From: Natrononativus amylolyticus
GTDB taxonomy: Archaea > Halobacteriota > Halobacteria > Halobacteriales > Natrialbaceae
Assembly: GCF_024362525.1 (NCBI RefSeq)
Contig: NZ_CP101458.1
Span: 124,001 to 188,000, forward strand
Length of the DNA: 64,000 nt
Direction of reading: 5' to 3'
The notes beneath the pieces were generated by a model. That model saw nothing but the letters and a program-made list of their open reading frames with translations. It was not told the DNA's origin and did not search any database. Made by a program: the position numbers and the translations under genes. Position 1 is the first letter of the stretch. Every line of letters starts with the position of its first letter. Below, one piece after another: positions 1 to 7,799 of the stretch.

Positions 1-293
1 GCCCGCGATCGAGACGCCGTGATTCGACAGCGTGACGAGCCCGGCGCTGACCCACGCCCCGGGCCCGCCCTCGCCGGTGCCGTACAGCGACGCCGTCGCC
101 GCGACGGCCTGGAGCGTGACGCCGTAGGTGAGGAGAAACGAGCCGAGGCCGAACAGGAGCCCGGCCCGCCACGGTAATCCGCGAACGCTCCGGAGCCCGT
201 TCGCGGGCGCGTCGTCCCGCCCGTCGGTCGCGGACGCGGCTGTCGGCTCGTCGTCAGTCTGCGGCCCCTTCTCGTACTCGAGCTGTCGTTCCA
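1..293 (-). CDS. Membrane protein, N-terminal part (runs off window)
   Basis: The minus-strand reading frame opens at an ATG (293) and stays open to the window edge, giving about 97 residues. The first ~35 residues are polar and acidic (MERQLEYEKGPQTDD), followed by a hydrophobic segment around residues 43-66 (RAGLLFGLGSFLLTYGVTL), so this is the cytoplasmic head and first membrane span of a larger membrane protein. The style is that of conserved haloarchaeal multi-span proteins. I do not recognise a function. The gene is co-directional with metX/metY, whose stop lies about 77 bp upstream. Confidence 0.7.
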
Positions 294-369
294 TCGACTT
301 CGAGTGTTCGTCGCCGTCACTTCGTCGTTTCGGTTTACTGACCTTTCTTCCTGCGTGCCCTCGGGACGC

Positions 370-1569
370 TCAGGAGGAAAAGAGGCTCGTGTGTACCGGC
401 GCGAAGCCGTCGGCGTCGGTTTCCCGAGTGTCGGTGATCGACCGGCCCGAGAGCCCCGTCTCGAGCAGCGCAGCCAGCGGCGGTCCCACCTTCTCGGGTT
501 CGACCAGGAAGGCGTCGTGACCGTGGTCCGAGTCGACGACGTGGTGGGCGACGTCGACCCCCGCCTCGCGACACGCTTCGGCCAGCGCCTCGGACTGCTC
601 GACGGTGAAGTGCCAGTCGCCGGTAAAGGAGAGCGCGAGCAGTTCGCCCTCGAAGGCGGCGAGGGCGTCGGCGTCGCCCTCGTAGCCCGCCGCGAGGTCG
701 AAGTCGTCCATCGCGCGGGTCAGGTAGAGGTAGCTGTTGGCGTCGAAGCGGTCGGTGAACGTCTCGGCCTGGTAGTCGAGGTAGGACTCGACCTCGCGGT
801 AGGGGAAGAAGGCCGCGGCGGGGTCGGGGGGCTCCTCGCGCACCGTCTCCCGCCCCGCGGACCGGCGGCCGAACTTCCGGGCCATCGACGCCTTCGAGAG
901 GTACATGACGTGCCCGAGTTGGCGGGCTCGAGCCAGCCCGTCCGCGGGCTCCGGCCCCCCGTAGTAGTGGCCGCCGTTCCAGTTCGGGTCGCTGGTGATC
1001 GCCCGTCGGGCGACCGCGTCAAGGGCGAGACACTGGGCGTCGAGTCTGGGCGCGGCGGCGACGGCGGCCGCGCGCTCGACGTCGTCCGGGTACCGGCGCA
1101 GCCAGTCTAAGACGTTCATCCCGCCGACGCTGCCGCCGACGACGGCGTGCAGCCGTCCGACGCCGAGTTCGTCGAGCAGCCGCCGCTGGGCGCGGGTCCA
1201 GTCGCCCACCGTCACGGGCGGGAAGTCGGTGCCGTAGAGCTCGCCGGTCTCGGGGTTCTCGCTCGCGGGCCCGCTCGAGCCGTAACAGGAGCCGGGGACG
1301 TTCGCGCAGACGACGTAGTACTCGGTGGTGTCGACCGCCTTCCCGGGACCGACGACGTCGCCCCACCAGGCGCGCGCCTGGCCGGCGGTCTCGTCGCCCG
1401 CGTCCGGGCGGCGGGCGACGTGGGCGCTTCCGGTGAGAGCGTGACAGACCAGCACCGCGTTGTCCCCCGTAAAGTCGCCGTAGGTCTCGTAGGCGACCTC
1501 GAGCGCCGGGATCGACTCGCCGCACTCGAAGGTGAACTCCCCGAGATCTACGGTGTCCTTCGCGGTCAT
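370..1569 (-). CDS. metX: Homoserine O-acetyltransferase
   Basis: Acetylates the hydroxyl of homoserine with acetyl-CoA to give O-acetylhomoserine, the substrate of the next enzyme in methionine synthesis; cytoplasmic. The 399-residue protein has the family's alpha/beta-hydrolase fold. The nucleophile elbow is GGSVGGMN with Ser147, and a C-terminal Asp and His sit in FTGDWHFT and [10 protein letters not shown], completing the triad. AHWs like LTGSAH and [10 protein letters not shown] are typical of MetX. Its ATG overlaps the metY stop (ATGA, 1566-1569), so the two are translationally coupled. Some related enzymes use succinyl-CoA, which sequence alone does not settle. Confidence 0.95.
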   Translation of the reverse strand: MTAKDTVDLGEFTFECGESIPALEVAYETYGDFTGDNAVLVCHALTGSAHVARRPDAGDETAGQARAWWGDVVGPGKAVDTTEYYVVCANVPGSCYGSSGPASENPETGELYGTDFPPVTVGDWTRAQRRLLDELGVGRLHAVVGGSVGGMNVLDWLRRYPDDVERAAAVAAAPRLDAQCLALDAVARRAITSDPNWNGGHYYGGPEPADGLARARQLGHVMYLSKASMARKFGRRSAGRETVREEPPDPAAAFFPYREVESYLDYQAETFTDRFDANSYLYLTRAMDDFDLAAGYEGDADALAAFEGELLALSFTGDWHFTVEQSEALAEACREAGVDVAHHVVDSDHGHDAFLVEPEKVGPPLAALLETGLSGRSITDTRETDADGFAPVHTSLFSS

Positions 1570-2918
1570 GTCGGCCCTCCTCCCGACCTCGTTCGGCCCG
1601 GTTCACCGTTCGCGGCTTCGACGCTCACCCCCCGGCTCGCCGCTTCGATCGCCGCCTCGAGGTCCGCGAGAATGTCGCGGGGATCCTCGATGCCCACCGA
1701 GAGCCGGACCATGTCGGGGTGGACTCCCGCCTCCCGCTGCTCGTCGGGGGTCAGTTGGCCGTGGGTCGTGCTCGCGGGGTGGATGACGAGCGTCTTCGCG
1801 TCGCCGATGTTCGCGAGGAACTGGGCGACCTCGACCTCCTCGCAGAACCGCTTGCCGGCCTCGTACCCACCGTCGAGTCCGAAGGCGATCATTCCCCCAA
1901 AATCGGCGAGGTAGCGGCTCGCGTTCGCGTGGGTTGGGTGGTCCTCGAGACCCGGATGCGTTACCCAGGCGACGTCTTCGTGGTCGGCGAGGTAGTCGGC
2001 GACGACGGCGGCGTTCTCGCAGTGTTTCTCCATCCGCAGTGGCAGGGTCTCGAGGCCCTGGAGGGTCTGCCAGGCGTCGAACGGCGACTGCTGGTTGCCC
2101 AGGCTGCGCACCGAGCGGTAGCGGGCGGCGGCCGCCAGCGGCGCCTCGGGGAAGTCCCGCGAGAAGTCGACGCCGTGGTAGGCCGCGTTCTCCCCGGCGA
2201 TCTCGTCGTAGTCCTCCTCGGCCCAGGGGAAGTCGCCGCCGTCGACGAGCACGCCGCCGACGGTCGTCCCGGAGCCGTGAATCCACTTCGTCGTCGACTC
2301 CCAGACGACGTCCGCGCCGCACTCGAGGGGGCGACACAGCGCCGGCGTCGCGAACGTGTTGTCGACGACCAGCGGAACGCCGTTCTCGTGGGCGATCTCC
2401 GCGACGCGCTCGAAGTCCGGCGTCACGAGCGAGGGGTTGCCGATCGTTTCGACGTGGACGAACGCGGTGTCCTCGTCGATCGCTTCCTCGTAGGCGTCGA
2501 TAGCGAGGGTGGGGACGAACCGCGTCTCGACCTCCCGACGACTGGCCGTCTTCGCGAAGTAGGCGGTCGTCCCGCCGTAGGTGTCCGTCGAGCAGACGAC
2601 GTTCTCGCCCGCACGCGCGAGAATCAGGACCAATGAGTCGAGGGCGGCCATCCCGCTCGCGGTCGCCACCGCGCCCGCGCCGCCCTCGAGGGCCGCCAGG
2701 CGCTCCTCGAGGACTTCGACGGTGGGGTTGCTCAGCCGGGAGTAGACGTGGCCCTCCGCCTCGAGGGCGTACAGCTCGGCCGCCGCGTCGGCGCTCTCGA
2801 AGGCGTAGGAGGTCGTCTGGTGGAGCGGTGGCGCGACCGCGCCCGTGGCGGGGTCGGGCGACTGGCCGGCGTGGACGCTCCGGGTCGCGAACGCCCGCTC
2901 GCTCGAGTCGTCGCTCAT
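1566..2918 (-). CDS. metY: O-acetylhomoserine sulfhydrylase (PLP-dependent)
   Basis: Replaces the acetyl group of O-acetylhomoserine with sulfide to make homocysteine. The 450-residue Cys/Met-metabolism PLP enzyme has the signatures YSRLSNPT (about 59-66), ASGMAAL and the Schiff-base Lys211 in [13 protein letters not shown] longer frame opens at 2999, but I chose the ATG at 2918: the family begins around [10 protein letters not shown], the extra residues are unlike it, and a TATA box (2944-2949) sits about 28 bp upstream of 2918. The C-terminus overlaps metX by 4 bp. Cystathionine gamma-synthase or lyase is the alternative, but the MetX partner favours direct sulfhydrylation. Confidence 0.93.
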   Translation of the reverse strand: MSDDSSERAFATRSVHAGQSPDPATGAVAPPLHQTTSYAFESADAAAELYALEAEGHVYSRLSNPTVEVLEERLAALEGGAGAVATASGMAALDSLVLILARAGENVVCSTDTYGGTTAYFAKTASRREVETRFVPTLAIDAYEEAIDEDTAFVHVETIGNPSLVTPDFERVAEIAHENGVPLVVDNTFATPALCRPLECGADVVWESTTKWIHGSGTTVGGVLVDGGDFPWAEEDYDEIAGENAAYHGVDFSRDFPEAPLAAAARYRSVRSLGNQQSPFDAWQTLQGLETLPLRMEKHCENAAVVADYLADHEDVAWVTHPGLEDHPTHANASRYLADFGGMIAFGLDGGYEAGKRFCEEVEVAQFLANIGDAKTLVIHPASTTHGQLTPDEQREAGVHPDMVRLSVGIEDPRDILADLEAAIEAASRGVSVEAANGEPGRTRSGGGPT

Positions 2919-2923
2919 GTTTT

Positions 2924-2949
2924 GTATGCATACCTCTGGACGGATATAT
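2924..2949 (-). promoter_or_regulatory. metYX core promoter with operator-like palindrome
   Basis: On the minus strand a TATA-like catatatcc (2943-2950) lies about 28 bp upstream of the metY ATG, implying a leaderless transcript. The perfect palindrome gtatgcatac (2924-2933) sits between the TATA box and the start. A protein bound there would block initiation, so a repressor site is a plausible inference; the regulator is unknown. Confidence 0.5.
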
Positions 2950-3060
2950 GCGCCGCAGTAACGGCAAAAACCGCCCGTCCGCCGACCGTGTGTACGCACC
3001 GCACGCCCGCGCGTCGTTGGAACCGGTGGCCTTCTTAGCGAGCGCCCCCAACGACGTGGC

Positions 3061-4281
3061 GTGCACTCGAGCGCCCGCGACCGGATCGCTCTCGCCGCCG
3101 TCGTCTTCGCGGTGCTGTTCTCGCAGGTGTTGCTGTACCCCGGAATCGCCGATCTCGTCGCCGCTCTGGGTGCCGACGCGGCGACTTCGACGTTCGCAGA
3201 GACCCCGCTGGACGCCAGTATGTGGTTTCTGGTCGCCGAGTTCGCCGCCTACGTCGCCTTCGTCGGCGTCTGGGGGCTCGCGAGCGACGTGACCGGCCGC
3301 CGAACGCCCTTCATCGTCGCCGGGGCGCTTCTGGGCGCGGTCGGCTACCTCGCGCTCGCGCTCGCGCCGACGGTCGGTTCGGTCTCCTTCGAGGGCGTGC
3401 TCCTCCTGCGGGTCGTCCAGGGGGCGATGACGATCGGAGCGTTCTCGCTGACGATGACGATGCTGATGGACCTGGGGGGCGGCCACGGCAAGAATATGGG
3501 CGCCGCGGGGATCGCGATCGGCCTCGGCGCGGCGCTGGGTGCGCCCGTCGGCGGCCGGCTCACGGCGGTCGACCCGCTGGCGCCGCTGGTGGCCGCCGCC
3601 GGCCTGCTCGTGGTCGTCGCCGCTGCCGTCTCGCTCGTCTCCGATCGCGCTCCCGGCGACCGACGCGGGGCGCGGGCCGTTCTCGACAGCGTGCGGCGGC
3701 GGCCGACGCTCTCGCTGCCGTTCGCCTTCGGCTTCGTCGATCGGATGACGGCGGGTTTCTTCGCGCTCGTCGGGACCCTCTACTTCCAGGAGACGTTCGG
3801 CGTCGACCCCGCCACGACGGGGCTCCTGCTGGCGTGCTTTTTCGCCCCGTTCGCGCTGTTGCAGTACCCGATGGGGGTCCTCTCCGACCGGATCGGCCGC
3901 ACGATCCCCATCGTCGCGGGCTCGATCTGTTACGGTCTCGGCATCCTCGCCGTCGGCGCCGCGCCCACGGTCGCCCTCGCCGCGGTCGCGATGGTCGGCG
4001 TCGGCGTCCTCGGCGCGCTCGTCGCCCCCGCCACGATGGCGCTCGTCACCGACATCGCGGCCGACGACGAGCGCGGGGTCGCGATGGCCGGCTTCAACCT
4101 CGCCGGGAGCCTGGGCTTTCTCGGCGGCTTCCTCGTCGGCGGCACCGTCGCCGGCGGCGCCGGCTACGACGTCGCCTTCCTCGTCGTCGGCGGCCTCGAG
4201 ATCGCGATTGCGGTCGTCGCCGTGCCGATCTTCCTTCGGCTGTCGGTCGGCCGGCAGAGCCGGTTCGCCCTCGAGGACTGA
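3061..4281 (+). CDS. MFS transporter (probable drug/metabolite exporter)
   Basis: A 406-residue major facilitator with about 12 membrane spans. The loop 2-3 signature appears as LASDVTGRRTPFIVAG (residues ~75-90), and the equivalent loop 8-9 motif as GVLSDRIGRTIPIVAG, so both halves carry the MFS motif. The overall style is that of the 12-span exporters. It starts at GTG 3061; no upstream ATG fits the first span (RIALAAVVFAVLFSQVLL). The gene is divergent from metY, with 142 bp between the starts. The substrate cannot be read from sequence. Confidence 0.88.
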   Translation: MHSSARDRIALAAVVFAVLFSQVLLYPGIADLVAALGADAATSTFAETPLDASMWFLVAEFAAYVAFVGVWGLASDVTGRRTPFIVAGALLGAVGYLALALAPTVGSVSFEGVLLLRVVQGAMTIGAFSLTMTMLMDLGGGHGKNMGAAGIAIGLGAALGAPVGGRLTAVDPLAPLVAAAGLLVVVAAAVSLVSDRAPGDRRGARAVLDSVRRRPTLSLPFAFGFVDRMTAGFFALVGTLYFQETFGVDPATTGLLLACFFAPFALLQYPMGVLSDRIGRTIPIVAGSICYGLGILAVGAAPTVALAAVAMVGVGVLGALVAPATMALVTDIAADDERGVAMAGFNLAGSLGFLGGFLVGGTVAGGAGYDVAFLVVGGLEIAIAVVAVPIFLRLSVGRQSRFALED

Positions 4282-4349
4282 CGATCCTTTCGGCCCGACC
4301 GGACAGTTTCTCGAGTGGTCAGATCGGCTGCCATGGGTGTGTCGGGCAT

Positions 4350-4360
4350 CGGTTTATCCG
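4350..4360 (+). promoter_or_regulatory. TATA box of the halocyanin gene
   Basis: cggtttatcc (4350-4359) is centred about 30 bp upstream of the ATG at 4385, the spacing expected for an archaeal TATA element with a very short or absent leader. Confidence 0.5.
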
Positions 4361-4384
4361 CGCGGTTGACGAACGTTCAGTGTT

Positions 4385-5044
4385 ATGACGCACGATGATC
4401 CGCTTTCACGGCGGCGTCTCCTTCAGGTAGCTGGTGTGACGGTAGCGACCGCGACCCTCGCGGGCTGTGGTGACAACGGTGAGGACGAACCAGTGGACGA
4501 CCCGGACGACGAGCCGGCGGACGACCCGGATGACGACGCTCCCGTTGACGACGAGGAAGACGAACCGGACGATGACGAACCGGCCGACGACGAGGAGGAT
4601 GACGAACTGGACGATGACGAAGACGACGAGGAAGACGAAGACGAACCGGACGATGACGAAGACGACGAAGACGACGAGAACGGTGCCGCGGACCTCGAGG
4701 AGTGGGAGGACGTCGACGAGATCGTCCTCGACGGCTACACCCCGGGGTGGGAGGGCGTCGAACCGTCTGTGATCGAGGGCGAGGAGAACCCGACGCTCGT
4801 CCTCTTCGAGGGCCAGGAGTACGACATCACCTGGGAGAACATGGACGGCGAACCACACAACATCGAGATCTGGGACGACGACGGCGAGATCGTCGACGAC
4901 TACGAGACGGAGACCATCGAGGAAGAGGGCGAAACCCAGACACTGACCATCGAGGCCAGCGAGGAGATGGCCGAGTACGTCTGCGTGGTCCACCCCGGAA
5001 CGATGATCGGGGACGTGCAGATCGAGACCAACGGCGACGAGTAG
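4385..5044 (+). CDS. Halocyanin-type blue copper lipoprotein (Tat-exported)
   Basis: A 219-residue membrane-anchored electron carrier. The N-terminus has a twin-arginine motif (RRRLLQ, 9-14) and a lipobox ending in Cys28 (LAGC), so it should be exported folded and lipidated. Residues ~32-105 are an almost pure Asp/Glu linker rich in DDE and DEPDD repeats. The C-terminal domain (~115-219) is plastocyanin-like, with copper ligands His158 (PHNIEIW), Cys200, His203 and Met207 (CVVHPGTM). It probably shuttles electrons between membrane complexes or to an oxidase. The very long acidic linker is unusual in length but expected in charge for a halophile. Confidence 0.92.
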   Translation: MTHDDPLSRRRLLQVAGVTVATATLAGCGDNGEDEPVDDPDDEPADDPDDDAPVDDEEDEPDDDEPADDEEDDELDDDEDDEEDEDEPDDDEDDEDDENGAADLEEWEDVDEIVLDGYTPGWEGVEPSVIEGEENPTLVLFEGQEYDITWENMDGEPHNIEIWDDDGEIVDDYETETIEEEGETQTLTIEASEEMAEYVCVVHPGTMIGDVQIETNGDE

Positions 5045-5284
5045 CCCCGCCCGACGTGCTCCGTCTCTGGCGGCCGCGGTAGACCGGCGTTGGTGCCCTC
5101 GATCCGCTCGGATTCGAGTTCGAACGGTGACCTGTTCGTCTCGCTGGCATTCTCTCTGGTTACTTACTATCATACCCGGTTCTTCCCGTGTTGTGTGGTA
5201 GCACCTATCTCAAAATTCGGGCGTTTCGGGGCCTGTACTGCCAGGATAGCAAGATAGAAGTGGCGCGAATCCCTGAGTGTGTTT

Positions 5285-6295
5285 ATGAACGTAAACAGAG
5301 ATATTCTTCTCTTCGTCGCGCTCGCCCTCGCCTGGGGGACGTCGTTCGCGGCGATCGAGGTCGGCCTGGCGACGCTGCCGCCGATCCTCTTCGCCGCGTT
5401 CCGCTTCGACGTCGCCGCCGCCCTGTTCGTGGCGGCGGTCGTCGCTCTCGGCCTCGAGTGGCGACCGCGGACGCGAAGCGACCTGGCACTGATCGCCGTC
5501 GGCGGCGGCCTGGTGATCGGCGCGCACTTCGCGCTGCTGTTCGTCGGTCAGTCGTACGTCTCGAGCGGCGTCGCCGCGATCATCCTGAGTCTCACGCCGA
5601 TCGTGACGCCGCCGCTGGCGCTCGCACTGCTCCCGCGAGAGCGGATCCGCGCGCCCGCCGCCGTCGGCCTCCTGCTCGGCCTCGCGGGCGTCGTCGTGAT
5701 CGCGACCGACGGCGGCGCCCTGGGCGGCCAGGCGATCGGCGTCGCCTTGCTGTTCGCCTCCGCGGTCGTCTTCGCTCTCGGCGCCGTCCTCACCGCCCGC
5801 GTCAGCGGGACGCTTCCGCTGATCTCGCTGCAGGCGTGGTCGATGGCGATCGGGGCGGCTCTGCTACACGGGCTCAGCGCCGTCCACCCCGCCGAGTCGA
5901 TCGCGGCCGTCGAGTGGACGACCGCAGCCCTCGTCGCCCTCGCCTACCTCGCCGTCGTCGCCACCGGCGGCGGCTTCCTGGCGTACTTCGTGTTGCTCGA
6001 GCGCATCGGCGCGACCGAGATCAGCATGGTCAACTACGCGGTGCCCGTCGTCGCGGCGGTGTTCGGCTGGGCCGTCCTCGGGGAGTCGCTCACGCTCGCG
6101 ACGATCGTCGGCTTCGCGCTGATCGTCCTCGGGTTCGGGCTCTGTAAGATCGGCGCGCTCTGGCGGACCGTCGCGCCGGTCGTCGGCTACGGGCCCCACC
6201 GGCCGTCGACGGCCGCCGCCGGCGTCGTCGTGAAGGGGAACGTCTACGTGACCGGCACCGACCGCTACGCCGGTCCGGCGCAGTCTGCGGATTGA
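5285..6295 (+). CDS. DMT-superfamily (EamA) transporter
   Basis: A 336-residue membrane protein with ten predicted spans in two EamA repeats. The first repeat begins with the characteristic LALAWGTSFAAIEVGL and the second with AVVFALGAVLTARVSG; the C-terminal half has EISMVNYAVPVVAAVFGW followed by GESLT, a hallmark of the family. Probably a metabolite exporter. A GTG at 5279 gives two extra residues, but the ATG at 5285 is preferred. The last ~35 residues (from PVVGYGPHRPS) form a hydrophilic tail not typical of the family. Confidence 0.88.
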   Translation: MNVNRDILLFVALALAWGTSFAAIEVGLATLPPILFAAFRFDVAAALFVAAVVALGLEWRPRTRSDLALIAVGGGLVIGAHFALLFVGQSYVSSGVAAIILSLTPIVTPPLALALLPRERIRAPAAVGLLLGLAGVVVIATDGGALGGQAIGVALLFASAVVFALGAVLTARVSGTLPLISLQAWSMAIGAALLHGLSAVHPAESIAAVEWTTAALVALAYLAVVATGGGFLAYFVLLERIGATEISMVNYAVPVVAAVFGWAVLGESLTLATIVGFALIVLGFGLCKIGALWRTVAPVVGYGPHRPSTAAAGVVVKGNVYVTGTDRYAGPAQSAD

Positions 6296-6396
6296 TCCCG
6301 ACAGTACGGTCTCCTCGCCCCGCTCTGGCCCGTTTCTGTGGCATTCAAAAGTTCCATACCGCCTCGCGACCCAGTGGACCGTACCCAGGTGGTTCC

Positions 6397-7509
6397 GTGA
6401 CCGAGAAACGCGAATACAGAGGCGACTACCCCGACAGAACGCTGTACATCCCCGGCCCGACGGAGGTCCGCGAGGACGTCATCGAGGCGATGTGCGAACC
6501 GACGTTCGGCCACCGGAGCGATCGGATGACGGACCTGTACACCACGATCGTCGAGGACACGAGGGAGTTCCTCGACACCGACAACGACGTGATCGTCCTC
6601 ACGGGGTCCGGAACCGAGTTCATGGAGAGTTCGATCCTGAACCTCGTCGAGGAGACCGTCCTCGTGACGACCTGCGGCAGCTTCAGCGAGCGCCAGGCCG
6701 ACGTCGCCGAGCGCCTCGGGAAATCGGTCGACCGCCTCGAGTACGAGTGGGGACGGGCCGTCAAACCCGCGGACGTCCGCGAGGCCCTCGAGGAAGCCGA
6801 GACGGAGTACGACGCGGTCACCTGCGTGATGAACGAGAGTTCGACGGGCGTCCGGAACCCGATCGAGGAGATCGGCGACGTGGTCGCGGAGTATCCGGAC
6901 ACCTCCTTTATCGTCGACGCTGTCTCCGCGCTGGGTGGCGACTCCGTCGACATCGACGCCCACGGCATCGACGTCATCTTCACTTCGGTCCAGAAGGCGT
7001 TCGCCATGCCGCCCGGTCTCGCCGTGTGCGTCGTCAGCGAGGACGCCTACGAACGCGAGGTAGAGAGCGAGTCGGCGTCGTGGTACGGCGGCTTCCAGCG
7101 CTCGCTCGACTACTACGACCGGAAGGGCCAGACCCACTCCACGCCCGCGATCCCGGTGATGCTCGCGTACCGGACACAGATGAAACACATGCTCGAGGAA
7201 GGCCACGAGGCTCGAGACGAACGCCACCGCGAGATGGCCGAGTACACCCGCGAGTGGGCGAACGAGCACTTCGACGTGTTCCCCGAGGCGGGCTACGAGT
7301 CCCAGACGGTGAGCTGTATCGAGAACACGCGAGGGATCGACGTCGCTGAAACCATCGAGGCCGTCAGCGAGGAGTACGACATGGTGTTCGCGAACGGCTA
7401 CGGCTCGGATTTAGGCGAGGAGACCTTCCGCATCGGTCACATGGGCGAACACGACACAGAGAGCATCCGGGCGCTGACCGACGCCATCGAGGACGTCGCC
7501 GGGTTGTGA
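6397..7509 (+). CDS. Class V aminotransferase (alanine-glyoxylate / serine-pyruvate type)
   Basis: A 370-residue PLP enzyme of the alanine-glyoxylate/serine-pyruvate aminotransferase family. It has LYIPGPTEVREDV near the N-terminus, FGHRSDRM, TGSGTEFMESS for phosphate binding, an Asp in FIVDAVSALGG and the Schiff-base Lys200 in TSVQKAFAMPPG. The GTG at 6397 is chosen because an aggtgg ribosome-binding sequence lies just upstream and homologous proteins begin at this point. It likely transfers the amino group of alanine or serine to glyoxylate or a related keto acid. Its last 64 bp recur at 7722-7785. Confidence 0.9.
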   Translation: MTEKREYRGDYPDRTLYIPGPTEVREDVIEAMCEPTFGHRSDRMTDLYTTIVEDTREFLDTDNDVIVLTGSGTEFMESSILNLVEETVLVTTCGSFSERQADVAERLGKSVDRLEYEWGRAVKPADVREALEEAETEYDAVTCVMNESSTGVRNPIEEIGDVVAEYPDTSFIVDAVSALGGDSVDIDAHGIDVIFTSVQKAFAMPPGLAVCVVSEDAYEREVESESASWYGGFQRSLDYYDRKGQTHSTPAIPVMLAYRTQMKHMLEEGHEARDERHREMAEYTREWANEHFDVFPEAGYESQTVSCIENTRGIDVAETIEAVSEEYDMVFANGYGSDLGEETFRIGHMGEHDTESIRALTDAIEDVAGL

Positions 7510-7510
7510 G
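7447..7510 (+). repeat. Direct repeat, copy 1: 3' end of the aminotransferase gene
   Basis: These 64 bp encode the last ~20 residues (EHDTESIRALTDAIEDVAGL) and the stop. They match 7722-7785 at 63 of 64 positions; the single difference changes Val to Ala. Confidence 0.97.
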
Positions 7511-7721
7511 TCTGGTCACCGGTTGCGTTACCGCGAGCGAGCAGAGCGAGTGAGCGGGCCGACGACTGATGTGGAGAGCGCGGCGCTACGCGCCGCGACT
7601 AAGCGAACGGCGGAGCCGTGAGCTGAGGACGCTCCGCGTCCGGAACGGAAGGAGGAGTGCTTTTGGTCCAGCTTTTGCTGAGGGTCGCCGGAGACGGTCC
7701 GCAGCGCAAAAGGTGGGGGCC
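7511..7721. other. Hairpin-rich spacer between duplicated gene tails
   Basis: This 211-bp stretch separates the two copies of the aminotransferase tail. It contains gagcgagcagagcgag-type iterations, a perfect 8-bp stem with a tac loop (7579-7597), a 6-bp stem with a tcc loop (7627-7641) and a larger fold bounded by cttttgc (from ~7671) and gcaaaag (~7706-7712). A 71-codon frame from 7569 runs into copy 2 but looks non-genic (Arg-rich). The structure resembles a small palindromic insertion element rather than a gene. Confidence 0.6.
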
Positions 7722-7785
7722 GAACACGACACAGAGAGCATCCGGGCGCTGACCGACGCCATCGAGGACGCCGCCGGGTTGTGAG
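7722..7785 (+). repeat. Direct repeat, copy 2: displaced aminotransferase tail (gene remnant)
   Basis: A second copy of the aminotransferase 3' end, 275 bp downstream of the first and including the stop codon, with one substitution (gcc for gtc). The 275-bp offset is not a multiple of three, so the copies are in different frames. There is no room for the rest of the gene. It ends 15 bp before the convergent subtilase stop. Confidence 0.9.
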
Positions 7786-7799
7786 CCGGTCGACGACGA

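Noticed and set aside
1603-3486. Long minus-strand frame (627 codons)
   Set aside because: Covers metY in another frame and is dominated by Arg and Gly. metY itself is a clear PLP enzyme.
4480-4690. Tandem-repeat-like DNA (gacgatgacgaa runs)
   Set aside because: Simply the codons of the halocyanin's Asp/Glu linker, not an independent repeat element.
7569-7784. 71-codon frame in the spacer ending in the copied tail
   Set aside because: The only protein-like part is the repeated aminotransferase tail. The rest is Arg-rich hairpin sequence.
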